A DNA stretch of 64,000 nucleotides from Topomyia yanbarensis (Eukaryota; Arthropoda; Insecta; Diptera; Culicidae). The DNA is taken from positions 469,832,766 through 469,896,765 of the forward strand of contig NC_080671.1 of assembly GCF_030247195.1 (NCBI RefSeq), given 5' to 3'. A program made the translations under genes and the position numbers. This document shows, one piece after another, positions 43,703-54,502 of this stretch; within the stretch, counting starts at the first letter, position 1; every line of letters begins with the position of its first letter. The notes beneath the pieces were generated by a model, which had not been told where the DNA came from, made no database searches, and saw nothing but the letters and a program-made list of their open reading frames with translations.

Positions 43703-44896
43703 TAGAGATGGTCGGGTTCGGGTTTTTGGACCCGGTTCGGGTTCTATAAATTAAAACTTCTCGGGTTCGGGTCGGGTTCCGGGTTTTCAAATTTGAAATT
43801 CTCGGGTTCGGGTCGTGTCCGGGTTTTTGAAATTTTGACCTTTCGGGCTCGGGTCGGGTTCGGGTTTTTCAAATTAGAAGTTATTGGAGTCAGGTCGGGT
43901 TCGGGTTTTGAACAAAACATACCAACCATTTGTTGACGCTGTTTGCATCTGTTCACAAAACCCAGTCAAGTAGTCAATTATGCTTCTTGATACGAATGGA
44001 TGACACATATAACCGTACTTAATGTTAGCATTTTTGAATTGCTAGAATTCGTCGTATTTTCTGGTGCTTAAATATTGTATTTTTCATTATTGTATAAAAT
44101 TCCCTCTCTTCAGATTCGCAAACTGCCTGAATTTTATTTTTAAACGTACATTCACGAGAGAGTATTCAACAATACGTGTGTCAAATCTAAAATCTATTTG
44201 CGATTTATTTTTCATGACAATTAGTAATAAACCAAGTCAACAGGAATTTATAGGAAAATATTGGATCAACTTTCTATTATGGAATATACATTTTGACAAT
44301 ACCGATACTTAGGCCGCGGTTGGAGTAAACGCGTAAAACTCGGCTAAAGTGTACAGCTAATCGTATCTACAGCAAACCGAGTGGAAATCTACGGGAAGTA
44401 GAGACATTAAAAAACTATTTATTGATCCGCTCCTGATTGGCCGTTTTGACAGTCGCGAGAAATCGGAAAGTAAGTGTCGCGAGTGTGCTGAATAGTAGTA
44501 CTTTTTGCTACATATTAAATTATTATCAACAGAAACATGAATTAAAGTGATAATTAAATTTCAATGCACCACGATTTGTATATTCTTGGCATAGTTGCGA
44601 TCCACGAGATGCTTTTCAACCATTGATTACAAAGGCCGTTGCAGCCCGAGGACGATTTGACGATTCCCATACTCACACATTTGGTGGTACTTTGGAGGCA
44701 TTAAAGCGGATCAAATTGCATCGTCATTTATTTTTTAAATGCAGATATTTTATCAGACCTAAACAGAAAACCTAGTGGATTCCATTTAAAAAATCTTCCG
44801 CAAGAATTCGTTGTTCAGGACACTCATATGAGCGACCAAAAGTAAAGGACAGAACATGCTTCGAAAAACCCGTCTCAAATATATTAGAATATAAAA

Positions 44897-45063
44897 GGGG
44901 AGTGGGCGTAGCGTATTGGTAAATCGATTGCCTTGTACGCAGCGCACCTGGGTTCAGGTCCCGACCCCGCACATAGGGTTAGAAATTTTTCCTAAGAGAT
45001 TTTTCTAACCCGAAGAGGCGAATGACCTTAAGGTTAAAACCTCTATAATTGAAATTAAAAAAA
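44897..45063 (+). mobile_element. tRNA-derived SINE, copy 2
   Basis: Begins GGGGAGTGGGCGTAGCG and ends TAATTGAAATTAAAAAAA, with a 12-bp duplication TAGAATATAAAA (44,885-44,896 and 45,064-45,075). Almost identical to the copy at 28,883-29,062, with one change in box B (GGTTCAGGTCC here, GGTTCGAGTCC there). Confidence 0.92.
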
Positions 45064-45252
45064 TAGAATATAAAAACCGGATATAAACTTCAAGCATAAA
45101 AATCGGACTGGGACTTTCCTTTGTAAGAGTCGGATAAAAAAAACCTTCAGTAAAAAAAACCGGGAAAAATATATCCGATTCAATCAAATCACTTTCTATC
45201 AGATTGTCCCCGGGCTGGGCCGTTGCATGATCCGGATTCCTTCATAAAAATA

Positions 45253-45536
45253 CAGTAAAGACCCGTTTTTATCAGCCCCTTGGCGAATTTTAAGCTGATA
45301 AAACAGGGACACTGATAAAATCGGGACATATATTTTTCTGTCTTTTTAATAAAGCTCTTAAAATATTATTCTTTGTTCCTTAGATATAGCCTTGCAATAT
45401 TATCTGATTATTTACTTTAAGTTCCCCTTAAGGGGTCTAAAAGTGCAAAATTTAAAAAAAATAATATTTTTATTTTTGCATTCAATAAAATCGGGGGCTG
45501 ATAAAATCTGGTGCTGATAAAACCGGGTCTCCACCA
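45253..45536. mobile_element. TA-flanked MITE, pogo-like
   Basis: Flanked by TA (45,251-45,252 and 45,537-45,538). Left end CAGTAAAGACCCGTTTTTAT, right end GATAAAACCGGGTCTCCAC; imperfect inverted termini of the CAGT...RACCCG type seen in pogo/Tigger-like elements. Internal copies of CTGATAAAATCGGG. Nested in the hAT-like element. Confidence 0.6.
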
Positions 45537-45999
45537 TACATGAATTTCCACGATCTGAATGAATTGATCGTAAAAATCTTGTGTGCTCTGTTGAAGCCAT
45601 TGATGGATGTTCGGAGTCGTTCCTAGAGCTCCATTGGAGATGTCGAAGCATCTCTACTGGCGCGCTTACCGTACAGTATGAAGCGTAAAATAAATTAGAT
45701 ACCCCATCTTTAATTGTCCAAATACTAATGTGACATAAAGAACGCGTCAGAGACTCTTGTTTGACACCCTTCGACACATGTTTGACCATATCAACCAGTA
45801 GAATCAGAATCAGAATATATTGGCTTAAATGGCACGTTCCCCGTACATAGTCGAGGATTTGTGCCAGTAACGTGGGTGACGTCATGTAAACTGTCGAATA
45901 CGGATAGCAACAGCATAATTTAATACATGTAATAAATTATATAAAACTGCCTTGCAAGAATGGTTTTTGAAAAAAAAAATTGAAAATTTTGGTTAAGTA

Positions 46000-47559
46000 T
46001 GTAACGGTTTGTTCGTGCACACAACGTCGGCAACTTCAGCGCCACTTCCGTAAGGAAGGCTGCCGACGCAAGACGGTAGTCCGGCCAGAGACTCTAACCA
46101 CGGGCGGGTAAATGAAAGTGGCTCAAACACAATGTCTCATTCGACTTTCCCGAACGCAAAAAAGAGCAGAAGACTAAATCCGAGTAAGAGATCGAAAAGG
46201 TAAGCTAATCGCGGGTTCAAATAAACACGGGTAAACTAAATTAAAATCTACGCGTTCGCCTTAGGGAGAGATTGCCGGTGACCTTTAAGCTTGAGAGGAG
46301 TAGCGTTTCACTTCATGATCACATTGTGTATTTTCAGTTGGTTTACATTTGTTCTAGGTCCCGGGACAAGCTTTACTCCTACACTTATGCTAACTCATTA
46401 GCCTAGCATCGATCTGACCTGCAGTTGGTGAACAGCGGTAACGGGGACTGGTTGGTGACGTTGGCGGTGGTATCTGGAACTGATTGGTGACGTTGACGGC
46501 GGGAACAGGAACTGGTTGGTGACGGTGACGGCGGTAATTGGAACTGGTTGGTGACGTTGACGGGCGGCAGGCGTGAGCGACCGCGTGCGTCGATTTTCGA
46601 TGAACTTACGCAGAATGTTTCAGTAGGCTGCTCGATTCGTAGCAATCATCCCCGAATTTGTACCATAAAACATAGCTCGAGTGGGTGATGGTGTCTCCGA
46701 TAGCTTCGTGACAGGTTTGCTATGTGCCGCCAGGTGGCACGTGGAGAGTATAGTTCTGACGTTGCACGTAATGCTCGGCGGGAGGGTTATGTTGCCGACC
46801 TTCTATGCGACGGTGTGTTATGTAGCAACTGTATTTTCCGACGAGGGGCGCTCTGATGCGTACACGCCGAGTTGTCGGTTCTACGAGCCCCAAAAAAAAC
46901 CCACGTTGGCGCGGGTTTTCAACCTGGTCAACGTGATCGATTAGATGAGATAACCTCAGTTTCTGCTTATGAATTACCTGACTATACTGGTACAGACCGC
47001 ACAATTCGGACTGATTGGATACTTTTCTTGCCTATTTCACTGGTTTAAGCTTTCTTATGAGAACGGCTGCAATAAAATAGGTTTTAGCCCTATGTGCCTA
47101 GCACGTGTTTAATGACATCGGTCGGAATTTAGCTCACCTTACAGAAACAGTAATCTTTTGCACCGTAACCGTGCTCTACACAAATATTGTCAAGTTTTGC
47201 CGTACCGTAAGAGAAATATCACCTCGAAATTGTTTTAATTAATTCTATGGCTAATGGTTTCACTCTATCTGACCGCCGTGTAAAGGGATCGACAGTCTCC
47301 ACTTAAGTGATCTGATCAGTCTTTTTTTGAGACAATTAGTGGCGTGATCTTGGGAAAACAAAAGCATTTTCCTTCTCGCTCAGTCCCATCGGCATTTGTA
47401 ACTGATCCTTCTACGGGTGGGAAAAACGAAGGGGAGTGCGTGGAGCAGATCTCGGTGATTTAAATTTCCATCAGCAAGACAGTCTCCCGTTGACGGATAG
47501 ATGGCACTGAAAGTAATGCTGTCAGTCGTATGCACAGTGGGCTAATTAATATCGTTACA
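46000..47559 (-). repeat. Ty3/gypsy 3' LTR (1,560 bp)
   Basis: TGTAACGGTT...ATCGTTACA on the + strand; identical to 54,503-56,062 except one base seen by eye at 46,054. Contains a short array of about 33-bp units (GAACTGGTTGGTGACGTTGAC-like, 46,435-46,565). Small frames in it are not genes. Confidence 0.95.
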
Positions 47560-48493
47560 TACTCGCGCATGCTAATCAAATAAAAATTTTGAAATTTGAA
47601 CTAAATTTCAAAATTTTTATTGCGTTATGTTTTAATTAACGGAATAATTATTTAGAATCTAACAATAAGTTTGGCTAAAATTCCTATCGTTGAATTTGTA
47701 TTCTCAAATTACGCAGAACTCTACCAAAACATTGAGTAAACTATCTGAATTCGGCTTGATTATGCTGTTCTGTTCCCCCTTTTTCTACCTTTCCATGTAT
47801 TCATTCATGCGCTCATGTGAACCTACCAATCATTCTAACAAAATCCGATTACTTCAAAAAAATTTGAAAATTTGCTAACCCTAAACCAAAAATGACTCCA
47901 GAAATGTCTGGAAAAATATTCATTCCGAAACCGATAACTCCAATTGATAAATTGGAAACATATTTTTACTAATCCTCTCGAGATACTTTACTGATCTCCT
48001 TACATTCGCTCATTCTTCAACGCCCTTTTCAAATCTTTATAGCAGAACAACACGTCAAAGCGAATCAGACGCTTTCAGACGTTACAACATACTGGAATTT
48101 ACGGTGCGGGTATATTTTGCGAAGCTGTCAAATGTCAACATAATTTGGCATGCAAACGCAGAAAACAAATTAACTAAAACCAATTTGATACGGAAAAACT
48201 ACGAACAGATGCAAATTAAGATATTTTCGGTGGGCTATTCTGTCGGTAAGTGGTTAATTAGTGGCGGTGACCTTATTACTGGTGGTTTAACTTTCCGGAT
48301 CTTAACTATATGGTTGTCAACAACGTGAGGAAACAGCGGACTGACATCTCGAACGTTGGACGTTTTGCCGTAGCACCTCAGTGAGTGTTTTATTTAGGCT
48401 TGTGCGATTGTTTTTGTGCATCCCGGCAGATGCACCGTCATAGCTTGACTTTTTTTACTGAAATTAGCCGTGGTTATAGGCCACGGTCGTTGC
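47560..48493 (-). other. Ty3/gypsy region between Pol and 3' LTR
   Basis: AT-rich, no env-like frame with signal or membrane segments. Contains the inverted pair CAAAATTTTTAT / AAAATTTTTATT near 47,580-47,620. The short frames here (for example 47,690-47,878) are unsupported. No strong purine tract beside the LTR. Confidence 0.6.
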
Positions 48494-51400
48494 CTATGCT
48501 CGCTTAAGGAAGGAACCGTGGAACGTTCCAGGAATTCGTTGCCCGGTTTCATCTTCCAGCACATACGTGTTTGTACCCAATTCGGATCGAATCCGCGCTT
48601 TGGAATATTTATTTCCAAATTTACCGACGAAATGCTTCGATTTATCGGACAGGTGTACGTTTCGTTTGTATACAAAATCGCCGGCTCGGAATTTGTGTTT
48701 CTGGTTGGACCGTAAATTGTATGGCTTTGAGTACCTTTCGTACGCTTTGTGGAGGTTATGTCGCACCAACTCGTACAACTTCTGGATATTTTCACTGCGT
48801 TGGGGGGAGTCATAGTGGTTTCCGTCATCTGCTTCTCGAAGATGTTCGTATTCTGTGCCACTGCTGACCATATTTCTACCGAAATTTATGAAGTAAGGTG
48901 TAAATCCTGTGCTCTCATGGACGCTCGTTCTAATAGCCATTGCAATTGTCTGGACTGATTCGTCCCAGTTACGATGATCCGGTTGCTTGTTCAAAGCACA
49001 TCGAATAGCGGTGACGATGACACGGTTTACTCGTTCAGACGGGTTTGGGCTCGGGTGATACACTGCCAAATTCCATTGGGTGACCCCGTAGGTTTTCAGG
49101 GTTTTCCGGAATTGATCTGACAAGAACACCTTCGCGTTGTCCGTAATGCATATGGACGGGGCTCCAAATAGGTTGAACACCAGGTTTTCCATAACCGCAC
49201 AAACGGCTGGGGCGGTGGCGGATTTAAGACATTGGACTAAGACAAATTTGGAGAAAAAGTCGCAAATGACTAAAATCCACACGTTTCCCTTTTTCGTTCT
49301 CGGGTAGGGTCCAAGGAAGTCCATCGAAATCATCTCCCAAGGTCTCGTGCAAAGCTTAGGTTTCCCACAGGGTGGGCGTACGTTTTGATTCGGCACTTTC
49401 GATTCTTTACAAATTGGACAACTATAGCAGAACCGCTTAATTTCAGTGGCCATGCGAGGCCAATAATACCTTTCCCGGACCTTTTCGAGAGTTTTCAAAA
49501 AACCGAGATGGGCTTCATTGTGAATTGCTTCTATTACTTTTTTTCGATCTGCTTGAGGTAGGACTTGTTTCCATCGGTAGGCAGGGTCCTCTAACATGGA
49601 TGAGTTAGTTACAAACTTGAAAATGTTCCCATCAACTATCTTAAAATCACGATATCGCTCCTGATCGCTTTCTATTACCCGTTTCAGATCTTCGATGTAC
49701 GGATCGGCCAAAGAAGCTTGGACGGAGAATATCGAACGGCTTAGAGCATCCGCGGATATGTTCTCGGAACCCTTTTTGTATTGCAGCTCGACGTCATACT
49801 TCGATAGCTTTAGCGCCCATCGAGCGATTCGAGGACTTTTTGACTCAATGGACATCGTTTTCAAGAAAGTCAGACTCATTGCGTCGGTTTGCACAACGAA
49901 CCGATTTCCCTCCACGAAATGCCGGAAGTTTTCGATGGCCAGAAGGACCGCTAAGCACTCACGCTCGGTGGCACTATATTTTCTCTGCGTACTGGATAAT
50001 TTCCTAGAGAAATAGGCGATGCATCTTCGCTCCCCGTTCTGGATCTGCACTAGTACGGCACCGATAGCAAGGTCTGAGCTATCCGTTTCAATAATGAAGC
50101 TTTGTGAAAAATCAGGGTTGGCCAACACGGGTGCCGATATAAGCACCTCCTTAAGTTTCCGTAGTGCTATATCACCTTCGGACGACCACTCAAACTTCTT
50201 ACGTCCCTTTTTCAATAGGTCAGTGATTGGCGTAGTTATGTCGGAGTAGTTACGGATAAATTTCTGATAAAATCCGGCGAGACCAAGAAGCCTGCGTACC
50301 TCTTTAACTGTCCGGGGTGCTGGATAATCGAGGATAGGTTGGATTTTTGCGCTGTCGGTCGATAGACCTTCTTCAGAAAGCACGTAGCCGAGATAGCGAA
50401 TACTTTTTTGGCAGAATTTGGATTTTAGGATGTTAATTGTGAGACCGGCCTTGCGCAAACGAGCTGCGACACACCGAATCAACTGAAGGTGCTCCTCAAA
50501 CGACTCGGCCGAGATGATTATATCATCCAGATACACGTAAACGAAGGGTTCCAAATCATGTCCTATGACCTTCGCCATCAAGCGGGACATCGTTGCTGGA
50601 GCGTTAATCAAACCGAACGGCATAACCTTGAAACGGAAGAGGCCTTTGTTCGTCCGGAATGCGGTCATGTTTTTCGCCTGCTCATCTAGTTCCACCTGAT
50701 AATACGATTCGGTAAGGTCAATTACTGAAAAGAAGCGGGCTTTCTGAATCCTTTGCAATATCTGGGTCATATTCGGGATTGGAAATTCGTCCTTTTTGGT
50801 TACCGAATTCAAACGACGAGAGTCCAAACAGATCCTCCACTTTCCGTTTGGCTTCTTAATTGGCAGCAGTGGGTTCAGAAAGTCGGCGGAATGGGTGCAC
50901 GGTTCGATTACATCGAGGTTCTGCAAACGCTCCATTTCAGTGTCGATCACAGCTTCCACCGTTGGTGACCATTTATAGGAAGGGATCCGTTTTGGAGTCG
51001 CTCCAACAAGTAACTCGATTGAATGTTTGATCAGCGGAGTTCGACCTAGTTGGCCTTCTTGGGTGATCGGGAGTTCTTGTATTGCCTTAAAGAGGTTCAT
51101 TCGTTGATCGCCATCAAGTGCATGTTCCGTCTCCAGATCACTTGCATCAAAGGGTCTGTTAGGTATTTCGACGGTTGGCATCTCCAAACTTTCATCTTCC
51201 TCGATCGATGGAGTAATGGCGACGGGCTCGCTAGAGGGTACAAGGTGAAAACAAATGTGACCAGTATCTTCTCCAAAATAGTCTTCTATATACGCTAATT
51301 CAAACCTTTCAGTTTCAGACTTACTCTCTGCTTCTGGAGCTCTGGGCTCATCAACCAATCGAAAATTGAACGCTCGAAGGAAGTCAATACCAAGAATTAA

Positions 51401-51643
51401 ATCTTTCGATATTTCGGGGACTACTAGCGTTGGGATTACCTTGGTGATGGATTTATACCGATATGGAACATTTATGTATCCAAGACAAGAGTATGGCGTT
51501 CGATCAGCTGTCAGGATTTTTAAGTTGCAAGGCTGGATTTGTAACCCCAGCCGATCAATCAGCCGACGTGAGCTTATAATTGACACGCTTGCTCCAGTGT
51601 CAGCAAGTCCTTCTACTTTTACATCAAGTATGGATACAGACAA
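48494..51643 (-). CDS. Ty3/gypsy Pol: protease, RT, RNase H, integrase
   Basis: A 1,049-codon open frame. Protease LADTGAS (Asp16) at residues 13-19; RT about 230-410 with GKWRICLDSRRLN, FFSVIDL (Asp309) and YVYLDDIII (Asp373-Asp374); RNase H about 510-635 with IIETDSSDLAIG (Asp521); integrase zinc finger His708, His712, Cys742, Cys745 (SCPIC); core with Asp775 (MDFLGPY), Asp835 (CITDNAKV) and Glu870 (NPSERVNR), a DD34-35E spacing; the C-terminus ends GTFHGSFLKRA. All catalytic residues are present. The frame stays open upstream of residue 1 (first counted codon is TTG) and differs from that of Gag, which ends at 51,763, so Pol is probably made by ribosomal frameshifting. Acts in cytoplasmic particles and the nucleus. 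Confidence 0.95.
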   Translation of the reverse strand: MSVSILDVKVEGLADTGASVSIISSRRLIDRLGLQIQPCNLKILTADRTPYSCLGYINVPYRYKSITKVIPTLVVPEISKDLILGIDFLRAFNFRLVDEPRAPEAESKSETERFELAYIEDYFGEDTGHICFHLVPSSEPVAITPSIEEDESLEMPTVEIPNRPFDASDLETEHALDGDQRMNLFKAIQELPITQEGQLGRTPLIKHSIELLVGATPKRIPSYKWSPTVEAVIDTEMERLQNLDVIEPCTHSADFLNPLLPIKKPNGKWRICLDSRRLNSVTKKDEFPIPNMTQILQRIQKARFFSVIDLTESYYQVELDEQAKNMTAFRTNKGLFRFKVMPFGLINAPATMSRLMAKVIGHDLEPFVYVYLDDIIISAESFEEHLQLIRCVAARLRKAGLTINILKSKFCQKSIRYLGYVLSEEGLSTDSAKIQPILDYPAPRTVKEVRRLLGLAGFYQKFIRNYSDITTPITDLLKKGRKKFEWSSEGDIALRKLKEVLISAPVLANPDFSQSFIIETDSSDLAIGAVLVQIQNGERRCIAYFSRKLSSTQRKYSATERECLAVLLAIENFRHFVEGNRFVVQTDAMSLTFLKTMSIESKSPRIARWALKLSKYDVELQYKKGSENISADALSRSIFSVQASLADPYIEDLKRVIESDQERYRDFKIVDGNIFKFVTNSSMLEDPAYRWKQVLPQADRKKVIEAIHNEAHLGFLKTLEKVRERYYWPRMATEIKRFCYSCPICKESKVPNQNVRPPCGKPKLCTRPWEMISMDFLGPYPRTKKGNVWILVICDFFSKFVLVQCLKSATAPAVCAVMENLVFNLFGAPSICITDNAKVFLSDQFRKTLKTYGVTQWNLAVYHPSPNPSERVNRVIVTAIRCALNKQPDHRNWDESVQTIAMAIRTSVHESTGFTPYFINFGRNMVSSGTEYEHLREADDGNHYDSPQRSENIQKLYELVRHNLHKAYERYSKPYNLRSNQKHKFRAGDFVYKRNVHLSDKSKHFVGKFGNKYSKARIRSELGTNTYVLEDETGQRIPGTFHGSFLKRA

Positions 51644-51762
51644 ATGAGGGCAACGTCTAAAGGTTGTGTTGATTAAATAAATCTGTTGTGAATGTGGAAA
51701 ATTGGGACGGGGAACCGCTGCGCGAGGAGGGGTTGGAGAGAGGTTCCCGGAGATCTCCTCCT

Positions 51763-54243
51763 CTACCCGTTTTTTGGATTCGTTTCCCCGACGGGACGGA
51801 GGTTATGTTGTTGGGGACATCTAAATGCGGTAGTTTCGGGATGACCACACATGTGGCAGAAAATCGATTTGTGCTGATCGCATTCGCGCCACAGATGACC
51901 TATTTTCCGGCAATTCCAACAGATCGGCTGGCCTGGAGTTTCGGACCTACGAGACGAGTCAGATTTCCTGCAGTCTCGTTTGACTTGGATTGCCGCTACT
52001 TCGTCCTCCTCATAGCCTTCCTCTTCTATCAGGATCTCGTCAGTGAGTCGTATTTCATTCACGCTATTTGCTTTAACACAGGACCGTGGATTATACAAAT
52101 GTCCTTCCAAGGTGTCAAAGCGATAGCACAACTGTGCTAGATGGTCCATGGAATGTACTCGTTCCAGCGCCAACCTTCGCTTGTACGACATCTTCATGTT
52201 TTCAACCACTATATCGAACTTTTCCTCTTCTGGCATCGGCCGAATCAATCGTTGAGACAAAGTTTCGATATCGGTTAGGAACGCACTGAACAGCTCGTTA
52301 GGTCTTTGCTTTCGGCTGCGCATTTCTTCCCTAGTGAAACGATCTCGGTTCGGGTTGTCGTACCTTAGTCGTAGATAATACATCAAGGTCTCCCATGAAT
52401 CGAACTTCGGTTCGTACGCCGTATACCATACATACGCATCTTCTTTAAACAGTAAATGTGCGTGTGTTCTAAGCTCTTCCTGACTAATTTGATAAGACCG
52501 ACACAATAAATTTAACTGTCGAAGAAAATCAATTACGGGTACCGGATTTGCATCTCCAGCAAATTTTGGCCATTTTTCCATAATATTGCAAGTTTGGTGG
52601 GGTAACCTTCGGCGAGCATAAGGTTGAGCTAAACCAGCGACCGGGGATAACGGAGATGGTATTGCATCAGGAACCGCATAGGTAGCCGAGTTATTGGGAC
52701 GACGATGAAAGATTCCAGGATTAGGAGTCGTCTCGGGTATAACATACGGTGTTGAATATGTCGGCAACGTACTCCGGTATCTGTCGTAAAATATGGGCGG
52801 GGTATTTGGGATGTTCACTCGTCCTTGGTGGTGATCCGAATTTTGTCGAGGCAGTTGTAAGGGTGGCGAAAGACTCTGCTGGCCATCTCTTTCTAAAAGT
52901 GGTGGGGGATGTTCTGGGCGAGTAGAACTTGACCGCCTTGGCTCGCGTATGCCCACATCAGCCATCTGATGTGCTAAGTTGTTCACAATCGTATCTCGAA
53001 CAAGTGGCCGATCCGAACGAAAATTCAACAAGTTGTTCACGTAGGTTTGTACATAATTTTCAATGTCCTCGACATGTACGTAATTCAAAAAATTCCTATT
53101 TTCATTTCTAGGCATCCCTACTGACCTGGTGTCCTGGTCAGGGGCCTGTCGTGTCTGAGAAACATCGTTTCCCGCGGCAGAGACCGGGAAATTGTTATTC
53201 AGCTCAGTGTCCGGTCCTAGTCCATTGATCGACCGTACTGCTCCTGTAAATCTTGATAAAGGTGAACTCAGCGATCGATATCCGGGCAAGATTGATGATT
53301 GAATAGTCGCAGTCGGGCGCACTTCGGGATTTAAATTCGCTAGCCATGGTGTGCCTACGGATGACACTAATTGCACATCGGCATTCCGAACGGATAACGG
53401 TTGAGATGCGACAGACCTCACATTGATGGTTGGACCCGAGGGCTCTACCAAAGACGTTGTTCCTAGGTGCTCAAATCTCGTTGCCAAATTGATAGGTCCC
53501 AGATTGAACGAATGTCTTTCAGATACTCCGGGAAGTTGGAACGGCGTTCGACCAGTCGCCAACGGAAACGATGACCTGGGGGTCATATATTGCTCAAGTT
53601 GCATAGCTCGGTTACTCGGGAGAGAAGAGTTAAGCTGCGGATTGGGCAAATCTGCAAGGGTTTGCTCCAACTCTAATTGAGCTATTGAAATTCGTTGAGC
53701 TCGAAGGTCATCCGTAACTTCGAGAGTTGCTTGGGTCGAGTTCCGTAAACCAGTGTTTGACGCAGGAGATATCTCTCCTGATAGATTAGTACTTTCTCTT
53801 CTAGGAAGGATTGTGTCATCGGCGGTTTGCGGTTGAGTAGTTGCTACGTTTGGGAAATCAAGCTTTGTCATGTCCAGTTCAAAATATTGTAGGGCAAGTC
53901 GCAATACTATCTCGAGCAGAATTTTCTTGTTGCCTTGCTCGGTAACTGTTGATGCACTGCACCGTCGAAGTCGTCGATAGTAGTGGATCAATCGTGAACG
54001 TCCACCTAAAGCACGACCGACCTTTAATGCTTCTTCGAGGTCTTGTAAACTATTAGGGATTATTTGATACTCTTGGGTGATCGAGTTCACTGATGGGTAC
54101 TCGGTTAAACCCTCGCTCCGAAACCAGTTGCGCAGAATTCTTCTACCTTCCGGTCCACTATTCCCACTAAGACATCGGAGGTTAAGTTCATATTGAACTT
54201 CCTCGTCCGTAAGATCATCCGCATTTATATGAAAATTTTCCAT
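51763..54243 (-). CDS. Ty3/gypsy Gag
   Basis: An 826-codon structural protein that packages the element RNA. Starts MENFHINADDLTDEEVQYEL; a Ser/Pro/Asn-rich middle (about 150-530) is unusually long for a Ty3/gypsy Gag. The conserved capsid-like region (about 540-720) includes KWPKFAGDANPVPVIDFLRQ, LFKEDAYVWYTAY and SRKQRPNELFSAFLTDIE. C-terminal zinc knuckle CWNCRKIGHLWREC at 775-788 (C-x2-C-x4-H-x4-C) and a second variant CHMCGHPETTAFRC (796-809). An intact frame with stop, 120 bases before the first counted Pol codon. Confidence 0.93.
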   Translation of the reverse strand: MENFHINADDLTDEEVQYELNLRCLSGNSGPEGRRILRNWFRSEGLTEYPSVNSITQEYQIIPNSLQDLEEALKVGRALGGRSRLIHYYRRLRRCSASTVTEQGNKKILLEIVLRLALQYFELDMTKLDFPNVATTQPQTADDTILPRRESTNLSGEISPASNTGLRNSTQATLEVTDDLRAQRISIAQLELEQTLADLPNPQLNSSLPSNRAMQLEQYMTPRSSFPLATGRTPFQLPGVSERHSFNLGPINLATRFEHLGTTSLVEPSGPTINVRSVASQPLSVRNADVQLVSSVGTPWLANLNPEVRPTATIQSSILPGYRSLSSPLSRFTGAVRSINGLGPDTELNNNFPVSAAGNDVSQTRQAPDQDTRSVGMPRNENRNFLNYVHVEDIENYVQTYVNNLLNFRSDRPLVRDTIVNNLAHQMADVGIREPRRSSSTRPEHPPPLLERDGQQSLSPPLQLPRQNSDHHQGRVNIPNTPPIFYDRYRSTLPTYSTPYVIPETTPNPGIFHRRPNNSATYAVPDAIPSPLSPVAGLAQPYARRRLPHQTCNIMEKWPKFAGDANPVPVIDFLRQLNLLCRSYQISQEELRTHAHLLFKEDAYVWYTAYEPKFDSWETLMYYLRLRYDNPNRDRFTREEMRSRKQRPNELFSAFLTDIETLSQRLIRPMPEEEKFDIVVENMKMSYKRRLALERVHSMDHLAQLCYRFDTLEGHLYNPRSCVKANSVNEIRLTDEILIEEEGYEEDEVAAIQVKRDCRKSDSSRRSETPGQPICWNCRKIGHLWRECDQHKSIFCHMCGHPETTAFRCPQQHNLRPVGETNPKNG

Positions 54244-54482
54244 TTAGGAATGGTAGTAAAATTTTATCGAAATATTTCTCTCTAATTTAGAGCAATAGTA
54301 TATAAGAAATAACCAAGTATGCAAATGCTAACTAAATCTAATTCCAAGCTAATCCTAAGCTATATCTAACGTAACGCCTACAAACTAACTTTATATCGAT
54401 CCAAACCCTAAACCAAAAAAAATCTACTCCAAAACTTGGATTGCAAACTAAATTTTAGCCAAACTTCAAATATTTAATCGCG

Positions 54483-54500
54483 GCCCCACGTTGGGCGCCA
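54483..54500 (-). promoter_or_regulatory. Ty3/gypsy primer-binding site, tRNA-Lys
   Basis: Two bases inside the 5' LTR, on the minus strand TGGCGCCCAACGTGGGGC. This is the complement of the 3' end of insect tRNA-Lys(CTT) (from memory of that tRNA: ...GCCCCACGTTGGGCGCCA), an 18-base match, so tRNA-Lys is the inferred primer. Confidence 0.88.
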
Positions 54501-54502
54501 AA

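Noticed and set aside
44897..45063. Possible tRNA gene
   Set aside because: It has A- and B-box-like parts, but is followed by an unrelated tail and A-run, has 12-bp duplications and a near-identical copy at 28,883: a SINE.
46403..47004. Short open frames also found at 54,906-55,507
   Set aside because: They are inside the two LTRs, on both strands and overlapping; their duplication is due to LTR identity.
48394..48861. Open frames around the end of Pol, both strands
   Set aside because: They overlap the intact Pol frame and show no motifs; an env gene is not supported.
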